Source: Muribaculaceae bacterium | GTDB lineage: Bacteria > Bacteroidota > Bacteroidia > Bacteroidales > Muribaculaceae | DNA length: 36,647 bases | Assembly (NCBI GenBank): GCA_017483645.1 | Contig: JAFUWD010000005.1 | Span: 1-36,647 of the forward strand | Reading direction: 5' to 3' | Shown: in pieces, positions 23,116-31,643 of the stretch | Layout of the letters: every line of letters begins with the position of its first letter | Position numbering within the stretch: the stretch's first letter is position 1 | Program-made: the position numbers and the translations under genes | The notes under the pieces: generated by a model | What the model saw: only the letters and a program-made list of their open reading frames with translations | Told to the model about the DNA's origin: nothing | The model's database searches: none

Positions 23116-25614
23116 ATGAAACGAATCAGCAATCTACTGATGTGTGCCCTGATGGCGTGTGCAGTGGCTGTCCCGGCTGAGGCGCAGTCCCCACTGACCG
23201 TGCGCTGGGAAATGGGCCGCAATGGACAGGAAGGGGGATACAGCTCGCGCTTCATCTTCAAGAATGTGAGCGATTACCAGTTGGGCTCCAACTGGCAGTT
23301 CTATTTCAATCAATTCTCGCGCAGAGTGACCCTGCCGGCCAATTGCCCGCTCGATGTGAAAGAGGTGTCAACCAGTTATTATCAGGTGACTCCCAACGGG
23401 CGATACCTGCCCCTGGCGCCCGGCGACTCGCTGGTGCTGGATTTGGTGATGAGGGGAACGATGGTGAATGTAAGCTACCAGCCTATGGGTGGACATATAG
23501 TGCTTGACGGCGACACGCGGCACCCGCTTCCGGTGGCCATTGACCATGCCTTGCTCGACACCCTGGGACAGTGGCAAAATCACAAATGTTATCCCGACGG
23601 TCCGTATGTCTATGCTCAGAATGAGCGGGTGAACAATGTGGGCGATGCCTACACGGGCAACGACTACGACATCTTCCCCACACCCAAAGAAGTGGCCGTG
23701 AGCAATGGCTACACCACCGTGGGTGGCCTGGTCACCGTCAAGGGTGGCGGCTTGTTCGCCGGAAAAGGGGTAAAACTGGCCAAAAACTATCTGCTCAGGG
23801 AGCTTGAGGGGCGTGGCGTCTATGCCACCGGAGGTCAGAAAACCACCATTCAACTTAAAATTGACAAGAAAGCGGGAGCAAATCCCGAAGCCTACACCCT
23901 CGATGTGAACGACGGACGCATCGTCATTGCCGGTGCCGCCGCCGATGGCTTGCTAAACGGTGTGAAGACGCTCATGGCAGCCCTCGACCACAGCAAGGGC
24001 CACCGTCTGCAAAACGCGCATGTGACCGATGCCCCCGACCTGCATTATCGTGGCTACATGCTCGACGTTGCCCGCAATTTCATCGGTTTTGACGACCTCA
24101 AGCGCTTTGTCGACATCCTTTCCTACTATAAAATCAACCGCTTGCAGTTCCACTTCACCGACGACGAGGCCTGGCGTGTGGAGATTCCCGGTCTTCCCGA
24201 ACTCACCGAAGTGGCCAGCCGCCGAGGCTGCACCCTTGATGAAAAAGGTTTTTTGGCTCAGATTTTCGATGGTAACGGCAATCCCGACGACCGCTCGCAG
24301 AGTGCCAATGGCTACCTCACCCGCAGCCAGTTTGTGGAGCTGCTCAAGTACGCTCACGAGCGCGGTGTGAAAGTGATTCCCGAGGTGGAAACTCCCGGCC
24401 ATGCCCGCGCGGCCATTGTGGCCATGAAGAACCGCTACGACCGTTACATTGCCAGTAATCCTGGGATGGCCGAGCAGTATAAGCTGTGGGATGAGAAATC
24501 TACCTCGCAGTATACCTCGGCTCAGTCCTATCACGACAATGTGCTCAATGTGGCGCACGAGGGTGTGTACCGTTTTGTGGAGAAGGTGGTCACCGAGCTC
24601 CAACTCATGTACAAGGATGCCGGGCTGAAACTCGACATCGTGCATCTGGGCGGCGACGAGGTGGCCCGCGGAGCGTGGGACCAGGCTCCCGATGTGCAGG
24701 CACTGATGCAGCGTCTGGGCCTGAAGAATGCCCATCAAGTCAATGAATACTATGTGCGGCGTGTCACCGACATGCTCTCGTCGCGCGGCATCAAGTTCGA
24801 GGGCTGGCAAGAGGTGGCTCTCGACCACGACAAGGCCTTCAACGATGTGGTGGCGCCCCGTGTGGCCGGCGTCAATGCTTGGAGCACCATCGGCAGTCGC
24901 GATGTGGTTCCTTACAAGCTGGCCAACGATGGCTATCCCGTCATTCTGTCGAACGTCACCAACTTCTACATGGATATGGCTTATAGCTGGCATCAGTACG
25001 AGCGCGGCCTGCACTGGGGAGGAAAGGTCGACGAACTCGATGCTTGGAGCGCGCTGCCCTGGAACATCTATGCCAGCGCACGCCTGTCGTGGGAGGGCGA
25101 CAGCTTGAATGCCGCCACGGCGCATGAGGGAAAAATCCGTCTTGAGAAGCCGCAGAACATCATCGGCGTGCAGTCGCAGTTGTGGGCCGAAACGGTTCGC
25201 GATTTCGCCCAAGTGCTCGATTACACCCTGCCCAAGGTGCTGGGAATGGTGGAGCGTGGCTGGAACGCCAGCCCCGAGTGGGGCAACCAGCTCGCCAACG
25301 TTCAGGCCTATGAGGATGATCGCCATCAGTTCAACCTAAAGGTGGGCACCCGCGAGTTGCCTCTGCTCAAAGCCAAGGGCTACAATTTCCACATCGGTCA
25401 GCCAGGACTGAAAGTGGTGAATGGCCAGCTGCTGGCCAACGCGCAATATCCCGGTGTGGTGGTGCGCTACACGCTCGACGGCAGCGAGCCCACGGTCATG
25501 TCGCCGCAGTGGACGGCTCCGGTGGCCTTGGGGGGCGGTCAGCCGCCAGTCATCAAGGCCCGGGCCTATTATCTGGGTCATGAAAGTGTCACCACCTATC
25601 TGTTCAAGAAATAA
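23116..25614 (+). CDS. GH20 beta-N-acetylhexosaminidase (chitobiase-like)
   Basis: An 832-residue exported enzyme that removes terminal beta-linked GlcNAc or GalNAc, for example from mucin or host glycans. The start at 23116 gives a standard signal peptide (cleavage near AEAQ). The domain order resembles bacterial chitobiase: an N-terminal CHB_HEX carbohydrate-binding domain (residues about 25-175), the GH20b alpha/beta domain (IFPTPKEV onward), the catalytic (beta/alpha)8 barrel from about 330 to 755, and a C-terminal CHB_HEX_C-like beta domain (VVVRYTLDGSEPTV). The catalytic Asp514-Glu515 pair is in HLGGDEVARGAW. The conserved RGYMLDVARNF, LQFHFTDDEAWRVEI and PEVETPGHARAA stretches precede it. 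There is no lipobox. A strong terminator follows at 25671. Confidence 0.94.
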   Translation: MKRISNLLMCALMACAVAVPAEAQSPLTVRWEMGRNGQEGGYSSRFIFKNVSDYQLGSNWQFYFNQFSRRVTLPANCPLDVKEVSTSYYQVTPNGRYLPLAPGDSLVLDLVMRGTMVNVSYQPMGGHIVLDGDTRHPLPVAIDHALLDTLGQWQNHKCYPDGPYVYAQNERVNNVGDAYTGNDYDIFPTPKEVAVSNGYTTVGGLVTVKGGGLFAGKGVKLAKNYLLRELEGRGVYATGGQKTTIQLKIDKKAGANPEAYTLDVNDGRIVIAGAAADGLLNGVKTLMAALDHSKGHRLQNAHVTDAPDLHYRGYMLDVARNFIGFDDLKRFVDILSYYKINRLQFHFTDDEAWRVEIPGLPELTEVASRRGCTLDEKGFLAQIFDGNGNPDDRSQSANGYLTRSQFVELLKYAHERGVKVIPEVETPGHARAAIVAMKNRYDRYIASNPGMAEQYKLWDEKSTSQYTSAQSYHDNVLNVAHEGVYRFVEKVVTELQLMYKDAGLKLDIVHLGGDEVARGAWDQAPDVQALMQRLGLKNAHQVNEYYVRRVTDMLSSRGIKFEGWQEVALDHDKAFNDVVAPRVAGVNAWSTIGSRDVVPYKLANDGYPVILSNVTNFYMDMAYSWHQYERGLHWGGKVDELDAWSALPWNIYASARLSWEGDSLNAATAHEGKIRLEKPQNIIGVQSQLWAETVRDFAQVLDYTLPKVLGMVERGWNASPEWGNQLANVQAYEDDRHQFNLKVGTRELPLLKAKGYNFHIGQPGLKVVNGQLLANAQYPGVVVRYTLDGSEPTVMSPQWTAPVALGGGQPPVIKARAYYLGHESVTTYLFKK

Positions 25615-25670
25615 TCCGGTCGCGACACGGCTGATTTTTTGACAACCGGCGCCGCGTTTGGCACAAGATT

Positions 25671-25703
25671 TGCCCCTGCATGAACCGTGCAGGGGCATTT
25701 TTT
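25671..25703 (+). terminator. Rho-independent terminator after the GH20 gene
   Basis: Perfect 10-bp stem TGCCCCTGCA (25671-25680) and TGCAGGGGCA (25688-25697), a 7-base loop, then a run of six T. It separates the phosphatase-GH20 transcript from the panC cluster. Confidence 0.9.
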
Positions 25704-25736
25704 GCCACAGAACACAATATAATGGTATTTTTTTAC

Positions 25737-25744
25737 TAATTTTG
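25737..25744 (+). promoter_or_regulatory. Probable -7 box of the panC operon
   Basis: TAATTTTG matches the Bacteroidetes -7 consensus and lies 31 bases before the panC start codon. No TTG is found at the usual -33 spacing, so the upstream element is weak or absent. Confidence 0.4.
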
Positions 25745-25775
25745 TACCCGATTTACAAAAAATCAATTGATTGCG

Positions 25776-26618
25776 ATGAAAATTATCAGTAAAGTCGAAG
25801 AACTCAAGGCCGCTGTGGCGCAAGCAAAGGCCGCCGGCAATCTCGTTGGGTTGGTTCCCACTATGGGGGCTCTGCATCAGGGCCATCGCTCCCTCGTGGA
25901 GCGCGCCCGGCGCGAATGTGACTTGGTGGTGGTGAGTGTGTTTCTTAATCCCACCCAGTTCAACAATAAGGAAGATCTGCGCACCTATCCGCGCACTGCC
26001 GATGCCGACGCCGCCATGCTCCGTGAGTGCGGTGTGGACATCGCCTTCATGCCCACCGTCGAAGAGATGTATCCCGAGCCCGACACCCGACAGTTTCATC
26101 TGGGCACTGTGGCCGAGGTGATGGAGGGCGCCTACCGCCCCGGACACTTCAACGGGGTGTGCCAGGTGGTGAGCAAGCTCTTCATGATGGTGGAACCGCA
26201 TCGGGCCTACTTCGGCGAGAAAGATTTTCAGCAGATTGCCGTCATCAAGGCCATGGTGGCCCAGTTGGGTTTCGAGTTGGAGATTGTGCCCTGCCCCTGT
26301 GTGCGCGAGGACGACGGCTTGGCACGCAGCAGCCGAAACGTGCGGCTCACCCCACAGGTGCGCCGCGTGGCGCCCGCCATCTACCGCACTCTGCGTGAGA
26401 GCCTGAACTTTGCCCAAGACCACACGGTGCAGCAGACGCACGACTGGGTGGTGGCAACCATCAACGCTTATCCCGAGATGGAAGTGGAGTATTTCTCGAT
26501 TTGCGACGGCACAACGCTCGAGCCTGTTGACGATTGGAGTGCTTCGGCCGACATCGTGGGATGCATCACTGTCTATTGTGGCGACGTGAGGGAAATCGAC
26601 AACATCCGTTACAAATAA
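25776..26618 (+). CDS. panC: Pantothenate synthetase
   Basis: A 280-residue cytosolic ligase that joins pantoate and beta-alanine using ATP, the last step of vitamin B5 synthesis. The start ATG at 25776 opens [11 protein letters not shown]. Motifs: the HIGH-like [10 protein letters not shown] at residues 28-37, the substrate strand [37 protein letters not shown] and the KMSKS-like [13 protein letters not shown]. It is first in panC-panD-ffh-folD; its co-substrate beta-alanine is made by the next gene, 15 bases on. Confidence 0.96.
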   Translation: MKIISKVEELKAAVAQAKAAGNLVGLVPTMGALHQGHRSLVERARRECDLVVVSVFLNPTQFNNKEDLRTYPRTADADAAMLRECGVDIAFMPTVEEMYPEPDTRQFHLGTVAEVMEGAYRPGHFNGVCQVVSKLFMMVEPHRAYFGEKDFQQIAVIKAMVAQLGFELEIVPCPCVREDDGLARSSRNVRLTPQVRRVAPAIYRTLRESLNFAQDHTVQQTHDWVVATINAYPEMEVEYFSICDGTTLEPVDDWSASADIVGCITVYCGDVREIDNIRYK

Positions 26619-26633
26619 TATCCGTTCATCACC

Positions 26634-27005
26634 ATGTTGATTCAAGTCATCAAGTCCAAAATTCACCGGGTCACCGTCACCCAGGCCGAGTTAAATTACA
26701 TCGGCAGCATCACCATCGACCGTGAACTCATGGATGCCAGCGGCATCGTGGAGGGCGAACGGGTCTTTATTGTTGACATCAACAATGGCGAGCGGTTCGA
26801 CACCTATGTCATTGCCGGCGAGCCGCGTTCGGGGGTCATTTGCCTCAACGGGGCTGCGGCGCGGCGGGTGCTGCCGGGCGATGTGGTCATCATCATGTCC
26901 TATGCCCTGCTCACCCCCGAGGAGGCAAGCACTTTCCGGCCTCGTGTCATCTTCCCCGACACGAAGACCAACCTGTTGCCAGAACAAACCCCAAATAACG
27001 AATAA
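26634..27005 (+). CDS. panD: Aspartate 1-decarboxylase proenzyme
   Basis: A 123-residue proenzyme that self-cleaves between Gly24 and Ser25 (YIGSITID) to create the pyruvoyl group, then decarboxylates L-aspartate to beta-alanine for PanC. The core is typical: [19 protein letters not shown] at the start, [17 protein letters not shown], then [21 protein letters not shown]. The length matches the family. It sits 15 bases after panC and 16 bases before ffh. Confidence 0.96.
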   Translation: MLIQVIKSKIHRVTVTQAELNYIGSITIDRELMDASGIVEGERVFIVDINNGERFDTYVIAGEPRSGVICLNGAAARRVLPGDVVIIMSYALLTPEEASTFRPRVIFPDTKTNLLPEQTPNNE

Positions 27006-27021
27006 CAACACAAAAAACGAT

Positions 27022-28356
27022 ATGTTTGAGAATTTATCCGAGAAACTTGAACGCTCGTTCAAGGTCCTGAAAGGACAAGGCCAAATCACCGAAATCAATG
27101 TGGCACAGACGCTTAAGGAAGTGCGCCGTGCATTGGTCGAGGCCGATGTGGAATATAAAGTGGCCAAGCGATTTGTCGACAATGTGAAGGTAAAGGCCAT
27201 GGGCCAGAATGTGATTAACGCACTGCAACCCAGCCAACTCATGGTGAAAATCGTTCATGACGAGCTTACCGAGCTCATGGGCGGCGAGCCAGCCAAGTTC
27301 ACCATCGACGGCAATCCGGCCATCATCCTCATGTCGGGACTTCAAGGCTCGGGTAAAACAACCTTCACCGGCAAGCTGGCCAACCGCCTCAAGCAACAGG
27401 GCAAAACCCCCTTGCTGGTGGCCTGCGATGTCTACCGTCCGGCAGCTATCGAGCAGCTTAAAGTGCTGGCCGACCAAATCGAAGTGCCTATGTACAGCGA
27501 GCCCGACAGCAAAGACCCCGTGGCCATTGCCCAGCATGCCGTGGCCGAGGCGCGTCGCACGGGTCGCAATCTGGTAATCGTCGACACCGCCGGCCGTCTG
27601 GCCGTCGACGAGCAGATGATGACCGAAATAAAGGCCATCAAGGATGCCATCCAGCCCACTGAGACGCTGTTCGTCGTTGACTCGATGACCGGCCAGGATG
27701 CCGTGAACACGGCTCGGGCGTTCAACGAGCGTCTTGACTTCGACGGCGTGGTGCTCACCAAACTCGACGGTGACACCCGCGGCGGTGCCGCCCTCTCCAT
27801 CCGCACGGTGGTTAACAAGCCCATCAAGTTTGTGGGAACGGGTGAGAAGATGGAGGCTATCGACCCCTTCCGTCCCGCTGGTATGGCCGACCGCATCCTG
27901 GGCATGGGCGACATCGTGTCGTTCGTCGACCGCATGCAGCAGCAGTACGACGAGGAAGAAGCCCGCAAACTCGAGGAGAAACTGCGCAAGAATAAATTCG
28001 ATTTCGATGATTTCCTGGCGCAAATAGCGCAAATCAAGAAAATGGGCAACCTCAAGGATCTGGCATCGATGATCCCCGGCGTGGGCAAAGCCATCAAGGA
28101 CATTGACATCGACGACAACGCTTTCAAGAGCGTGGAAGCCATTATCCGCTCCATGACGCCCGACGAGCGCCACAACCCCGACATTATCAATGGCAGTCGC
28201 CGCAAGCGCATCGCCTTGGGTAGCGGAACCAAGGTGGAGGAGGTGAACCGCCTGCTCAAGCAGTTTGAGCAAACACGCAAGATGATGCACATGGCCACCA
28301 ACATGGGACCCATGAAGATGATGCGTGCAGCGCGCGCCGCAAAGAAGCGCCGCTGA
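27022..28356 (+). CDS. ffh: Signal recognition particle protein Ffh
   Basis: A 444-residue GTPase that binds 4.5S RNA and delivers nascent membrane proteins to FtsY at the inner membrane. The start at 27022 gives MFENLSEKLERSFKVLKGQG; a longer frame starting at 26722 runs through panD and is rejected. The order is: the N domain (1-~90); the G domain with G1 GLQGSGKTT at 106-114, DTAGRLAVDEQMM (G3) and TKLDGDTRGGAAL (G4); and the M domain from about 295 with GMGDIVSFVDRM, the conserved GSRRKRIALGSGT RNA-binding segment and a Met-rich end (MMHMATNMGPMKMMR). The protein is complete. Its position between panD and folD is genomic packing rather than shared function. Confidence 0.97.
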   Translation: MFENLSEKLERSFKVLKGQGQITEINVAQTLKEVRRALVEADVEYKVAKRFVDNVKVKAMGQNVINALQPSQLMVKIVHDELTELMGGEPAKFTIDGNPAIILMSGLQGSGKTTFTGKLANRLKQQGKTPLLVACDVYRPAAIEQLKVLADQIEVPMYSEPDSKDPVAIAQHAVAEARRTGRNLVIVDTAGRLAVDEQMMTEIKAIKDAIQPTETLFVVDSMTGQDAVNTARAFNERLDFDGVVLTKLDGDTRGGAALSIRTVVNKPIKFVGTGEKMEAIDPFRPAGMADRILGMGDIVSFVDRMQQQYDEEEARKLEEKLRKNKFDFDDFLAQIAQIKKMGNLKDLASMIPGVGKAIKDIDIDDNAFKSVEAIIRSMTPDERHNPDIINGSRRKRIALGSGTKVEEVNRLLKQFEQTRKMMHMATNMGPMKMMRAARAAKKRR

Positions 28357-28383
28357 TTTACCACTTTATTATCGCACTACCAA

Positions 28384-29256
28384 ATGACGCTCATCGACGG
28401 CAAACACATATCTGAACAAATCATCGGTGAGATAGCTCACGAGGTGGCGGCACTGGTGCGCAATGGGCACCGGCCGCCGCACTTGGTGGCTGTGCTCGTG
28501 GGGCACGACGGTGCCAGCGAGGGCTATGTGGCTGCCAAGATGCGTGCCTGCGCCCGATGCGGCTTCCGCTCCACCACGTTGCGACTCGAGACCGACATCA
28601 CCCAGCGGCAACTGCTCGACACCGTGGCGCGGCTCAATGCCGATGCCACTGTCGACGGCTTCATTGTGCAGCTGCCGTTGCCGCCGCACATCGACGAGCA
28701 ACTTGTCATCGAGGCCATCGACTATCGGAAAGATGTCGACGGCTTCCATCCGGTGAACGTGGGTCGCGTGGCGCTGGGGTTGCCGGGTTTTGTGGCGGCC
28801 ACGCCGCAGGGCATCATCACCCTGATGGAGCGTTACGGCATCGCCACGGCAGGACGGCGCTGTGTGGTGGTGGGACGCAGCAACATCGTGGGCAAGCCGG
28901 TGGCGTCGCTGCTCATGCGCAAGGCGCAACCCGGCAACTGCACGGTCACCATTTGCCACAGTGCCACTCCTCATTTGGAACAATTCACCCGCCAGGCCGA
29001 CATTCTGATTACTGCCGTGGGGCACCCCGGGCTGATTACGGCCGACATGGTACGGCCGGGGGTGGCCATTTTCGATGTGGGCATCACGCGCGTGCCGTCG
29101 GCATCCACTCCCAGCGGATGGCACCTGTTGGGTGATGTGGACTTCGACAGCGTGTCGCCGCTGTGCTCATTCATCACTCCCATCCCCGGCGGCGTAGGCC
29201 CTATGACCATCGCCTCGCTTATGCAGAACACCCTCCAAGCTTATCGAAATAAATAA
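28384..29256 (+). CDS. folD: Bifunctional methylene-THF dehydrogenase/cyclohydrolase FolD
   Basis: A 290-residue cytosolic enzyme that interconverts 5,10-methylene-THF, 5,10-methenyl-THF and 10-formyl-THF for purine and formyl-Met-tRNA synthesis. Catalytic residues are in [12 protein letters not shown] (Tyr48 and Lys52). [15 protein letters not shown] follows, then the [13 protein letters not shown] substrate loop, the NADP loop [14 protein letters not shown] and the C-terminal [20 protein letters not shown] signature. The sequence is slightly Cys- and Arg-rich but otherwise standard. It is the last gene of the pan-ffh-fol cluster, 27 bases after ffh. The repeat-rich AT region begins directly after its stop. 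Confidence 0.95.
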   Translation: MTLIDGKHISEQIIGEIAHEVAALVRNGHRPPHLVAVLVGHDGASEGYVAAKMRACARCGFRSTTLRLETDITQRQLLDTVARLNADATVDGFIVQLPLPPHIDEQLVIEAIDYRKDVDGFHPVNVGRVALGLPGFVAATPQGIITLMERYGIATAGRRCVVVGRSNIVGKPVASLLMRKAQPGNCTVTICHSATPHLEQFTRQADILITAVGHPGLITADMVRPGVAIFDVGITRVPSASTPSGWHLLGDVDFDSVSPLCSFITPIPGGVGPMTIASLMQNTLQAYRNK

Positions 29257-29257
29257 A

Positions 29258-29369
29258 CAACAACATCGGACAACAAGGGACAACATCAGGGCGACAAGGA
29301 AAAATGTTGTCCGCCGTTGTCCGAGTTGTCTTAAAAAAACAACAACGGACAACATCAAACAACTTTTTA
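29258..29369. repeat. ACAACATC-type repeat, upstream copy
   Basis: First copy of the repeat that flanks the GxxExxY gene. It starts just after the folD stop with iterated ACAACATCGG/ACAACAAGGG words, then a core at 29298-29321 (GGAAAAATGTTGTCCGCCGTTGTC) and a tail at 29349-29368 (ACAACATCAAACAACTTTTT). GGACAACAT and ATGTTGTCC are reverse complements, so the unit can fold into hairpins. The same core and tail recur downstream of the gene. Confidence 0.85.
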
Positions 29370-29390
29370 ATTTGTTGTGATTGAAAGACT

Positions 29391-29816
29391 ATGGATGATA
29401 TTAAAAAATATAAGGAGATTATGTACGATGTTTTGGGAGCTATTCACGAAGTACACCAAGAATTAGGCCCTGGACTCAATGAGATTTGCTATCAAGAAGG
29501 ACTTTCTATCCAGCTTGCTGAGGATAACATTCCTTTTGTGCGTGAGTTGTCATTTCACCCCATGTATCATGGCCAAATGATGAAAGCAGAATATCGTTTA
29601 GACTTTTTATGTAAAGACCAAGTTGTAGTTGAGTGTAAAGCGGTTGCCGAAATAGTTGCCAATCATCGTGCCCAATTGTTCAACTATATGCGGTTGTTAA
29701 ACAAACCTTGTGGCATTTTGGTGAATTTTTCTCCAAAATATATGACTATAGAACGCTATCTTTATGATAGTGTGAATCACAATGTGCTTACTATAGATGG
29801 GCGTATAATTAAATAA
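29391..29816 (+). CDS. GxxExxY protein, PD-(D/E)XK nuclease-like
   Basis: A 141-residue soluble protein of the GxxExxY family (Pfam PDDEXK_3 type). The name motif is at residues 28-34 in GPGLNEICY. The nuclease-like core is RLDF (Asp71), then VVVECKAV with Glu81-x-Lys83, the D...ExK arrangement of PD-(D/E)XK enzymes, followed by HRAQLFNYMRLLNKPCGILVNF. Biochemical activity of the family is not established to my knowledge. The gene is AT-rich, unlike the GC-rich folD just upstream, and sits inside a repeat array. Its last ~25 bases (CTATAGATGGGCG and on) are repeated in the downstream units without the rest of the gene. Base composition and repeat context suggest a mobile or recently acquired unit. 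Confidence 0.88.
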   Translation: MDDIKKYKEIMYDVLGAIHEVHQELGPGLNEICYQEGLSIQLAEDNIPFVRELSFHPMYHGQMMKAEYRLDFLCKDQVVVECKAVAEIVANHRAQLFNYMRLLNKPCGILVNFSPKYMTIERYLYDSVNHNVLTIDGRIIK

Positions 29817-30200
29817 ACGACAACATCAGGGCGACATAAGATAACATGGGGTGTCTTGAAAAATGTTGTCCGCCGTTGTCCGTGTTGTCTTAAATAAACG
29901 ACAACATCGGACAACATCAAACAACTTTTTTCTATAGATAGGCGAGATAATGACAACATCAGGGCAACAAGGAAAAATGTTGTCCGCCGTTGTCTTAAAA
30001 TGATAAACGACAACATCGGACAACATCAAACAACTTTTTTTCTATAGATGGGCGAGATAATAACAACATCAGGGCGACAAGGAAAAATGTTGTTCGCCGT
30101 TGTCCGAGTTGTCTTAAAAAAACGACAACAAGGGACAACATCAGGGCAACATAAGGTATCTTGAAATATGCTACCCGTCGCTGTTCGTGTTTTCCCATTA
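29791..30200. repeat. Tandem ACAACATC-type repeat array with copies of the GxxExxY gene end
   Basis: Three units start with CTATAGATGGGCG-like sequence at 29791 (inside the gene's own end), 29932 and 30042, so the unit lengths are about 141 and 110 bases. Each then carries ACAACATCAGGGC (29820, 29953, 30063), the core AAAAATGTTGTCCGCCGTTGTC (about 29859, 29972, 30082) and, in the first two, a tail ACAACATCAAACAACTTTTT (29911, 30020). A decayed further copy starts at 30135 (ACAACATCAGGGCAACATAAG) and fades by about 30200. The units at 29932 and 30042 have the left tail joined directly to the gene's last bases, as if the gene body had been deleted. Minus-strand reading frames through here are by-products of the repeats. 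From 30200 to 30282 nothing is seen. Confidence 0.85.
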
Positions 30201-30282
30201 GAAGATGGCCGGCGTGTGATAAAGATTTGTTGTGGAATAAAGGGGTTTGTATTGGCGTTTTACAAGAAAATTTGTTAAAATA

Positions 30283-30314
30283 TTTGCAAAATACCAATTC
30301 CTGTATTATCTTTG
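30283..30314 (+). promoter_or_regulatory. Promoter of the small gene pair
   Basis: TTTG at 30283-30286, exactly 20 bases, then TATCTTTG at 30307-30314: a full match to the Bacteroidetes promoter. The start codon at 30342 is 28 bases downstream. Confidence 0.7.
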
Positions 30315-30341
30315 CTGCCGTAAACCAGAAAATAGTATTTT

Positions 30342-30776
30342 ATGATGGAAAACACAGCAAAATTTCGCGCCGAGCGCGACAGAGAATTTCAAGAATTGTT
30401 CGATGAAACCTACGATTTGATGGTGCGCCGCAAAGTGAAGCATGCGCGACGGGAGGCGATTCGCTTCACGCTGGCCAACGGCAAGCCGCGCTACCATGTG
30501 AGCTATGAGCGGGCATCCATTGTGGTGCCAAAAATCTTGAAAAATGGTAAAATGCCATTACGTTGCCCAATGCCAGCTATGATGTGGAGTGAAATCGCGC
30601 AAAAGGTGCAACAGATGATGTGTGGAGGCAAGATGTCGATGGCAGCCGCCATTGAGTTTGTGCTGGAAAACTGCCGAGCATCGCGTTTCTTCATCACCGA
30701 GCATTATGCGTTTGCCCGATTCCGGCCCAGCAGTCGGCGCAAGAGACTGCTGCGCGCCATTGGTGTCAATCTTTGA
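30342..30776 (+). CDS. Conserved-looking basic protein of unknown function (144 aa)
   Basis: A 144-residue, strongly basic, probably cytosolic protein. It begins MM, so the start is 30342 or 30345. The first half is a charged helix (KFRAERDREFQELFDETYDLMVRR) followed by HARREAIRFTLANGKPRYHVSYERA, a pattern I have seen in small Bacteroidales proteins of unknown role. The middle holds MSMAAAIEFVLENCRASRFFITEHYAF, and the end is Arg-rich (FRPSSRRKRLLRAIGVNL), which could bind nucleic acid. No family name is offered. It has a strong promoter and is followed after 28 bases by another unknown gene, likely in one transcript. Both lie between two repeat families. Confidence 0.7.
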   Translation: MMENTAKFRAERDREFQELFDETYDLMVRRKVKHARREAIRFTLANGKPRYHVSYERASIVVPKILKNGKMPLRCPMPAMMWSEIAQKVQQMMCGGKMSMAAAIEFVLENCRASRFFITEHYAFARFRPSSRRKRLLRAIGVNL

Positions 30777-30804
30777 TTTTTTTCTTTTTAATTTTTCCGA
30801 AGCC

Positions 30805-31242
30805 ATGAACCTGATTTACGAAAAACACACCCTCTTCACCTTCACCATTACACTTAGTGCCGACCAAGTGCTCGACATCATCTATTCCGAAAGCGCGTGG
30901 CGCGCCAAGCACGCTCCGTTCGTGTTCCTGCTTACGGCCGAACACCGCACCATGCTCCTGCGACGCGTGGGAGCCGCCTTTGCCGACCTGCGGCAGCGCT
31001 TGGGGCGTTATGTGGAGGCCTCAAACTGGAATCCCGAGCTTGACGATGAAAACGTGATCTTTGTGCTGGGGCTTGAGCACGACCCCGGGGCGGCTTTCGA
31101 GGCGGCCATGCGCGACGCCGTGGCTCAGGCGCTGGCCTATCATGTGCTTGCCGCTTTCTATGGCGACGAGGACACCTGCTACGGCACGGCCGCCCGCCGC
31201 GCCCGTGCGCGCACCATCCTGCTGCTGGCGCCCCGAGGCTGA
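30805..31242 (+). CDS. Protein of unknown function (145 aa)
   Basis: A 145-residue soluble protein. The start ATG at 30805 gives MNLIYEKHTLFTFTITLSAD; a longer frame from 30622 overlaps the previous gene and is rejected. It is mostly helical with many Ala and Arg (LLTAEHRTMLLRRVGAAFAD, AFEAAMRDAVAQALAYHVLA) and an acidic patch near CYGTA. I do not recognise a family. It is GC-rich like the housekeeping genes, unlike the repeats on both sides. Co-directional spacing with the 30342 gene suggests the two work together. Confidence 0.65.
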   Translation: MNLIYEKHTLFTFTITLSADQVLDIIYSESAWRAKHAPFVFLLTAEHRTMLLRRVGAAFADLRQRLGRYVEASNWNPELDDENVIFVLGLEHDPGAAFEAAMRDAVAQALAYHVLAAFYGDEDTCYGTAARRARARTILLLAPRG

Positions 31243-31280
31243 GACGCACCTATTGGTTTTTTGTCTGTTGTGCAGTAATC

Positions 31281-31437
31281 TATTCAGCGATTCATCTTTT
31301 TTAGTCGCCTTCGGCGAGAAATCATACAAATCTAACCAAATCAAACAAATTTATATGTCGAAAAATATAAAGATTTGAATTGATTTGTGAGATTTCTGCC
31401 CGATAGGGCACTCCTTGATTATTCGCTGAAGAGTTAC
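31281..31437. repeat. MITE-like repeat, left copy (inverted relative to the copy at 36508)
   Basis: About 150 bases with short terminal inverted repeats: TTCAGCGA at 31283-31290 and TCGCTGAA at 31423-31430. Inside are small hairpins: TCGCCTTCGGCGA at about 31305-31317, TTATAT/ATATAA around the centre and TGCCCGATAGGGCA near 31397-31410. From 31300 on it is nearly identical to the reverse complement of 36508-36647; a block of about 93 bases in the middle matches base for base. It contains no coding frame. It looks like a non-autonomous, possibly mobile, intergenic element. Confidence 0.85.
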
Positions 31438-31438
31438 T

Positions 31439-31458
31439 TTGTGCAACGCATTGCACAA
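31439..31458. promoter_or_regulatory. Perfect 20-base palindromic site upstream of the secreted protein gene
   Basis: TTGTGCAA at 31439-31446, CGCA, TTGCACAA at 31451-31458: a perfect 8-bp inverted repeat directly inside the MITE-like element. It could be an operator for a dimeric regulator or a small hairpin. Nothing in the sequence tells which. Confidence 0.4.
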
Positions 31459-31509
31459 AAAAATAAAAGAAAACCACCTTATATATAAAAGAGTTAAACG
31501 AAAAAATGT

Positions 31510-31643
31510 TATTTTTGCCTTGTTATATTGCAATGAATGCCAGTTTTTGGGGATTTCGGTAGGGGATGCATCCGATTCCTGAAGGCTGCAGAGAGTATTG
31601 GAATAACTGACTACAAAAATAACTTTAAAACTATTATTGAACT
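31510..31643 (+). promoter_or_regulatory. Promoter box and leader of the first secreted protein gene
   Basis: TATTTTTG at 31510-31517 fits the -7 consensus but lacks a well-spaced TTG. It would give a leader of about 120 bases, long for this window, containing the G-rich stretch GGGGATTTCGGTAGGGG. No known riboswitch fold is recognised. Confidence 0.35.

Noticed and set aside
29258..30200. Possible CRISPR array
   Set aside because: The units are about 110-140 bases, share sequence throughout, contain no unique spacers of constant length, and no cas genes are present.
29777..30297. Minus-strand frames with recurring QRRTTFF and [10 protein letters not shown] words
   Set aside because: The words are translations of the ACAACATC repeat. 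Similar frames appear in several registers and differ between units, as expected from non-coding repeats.
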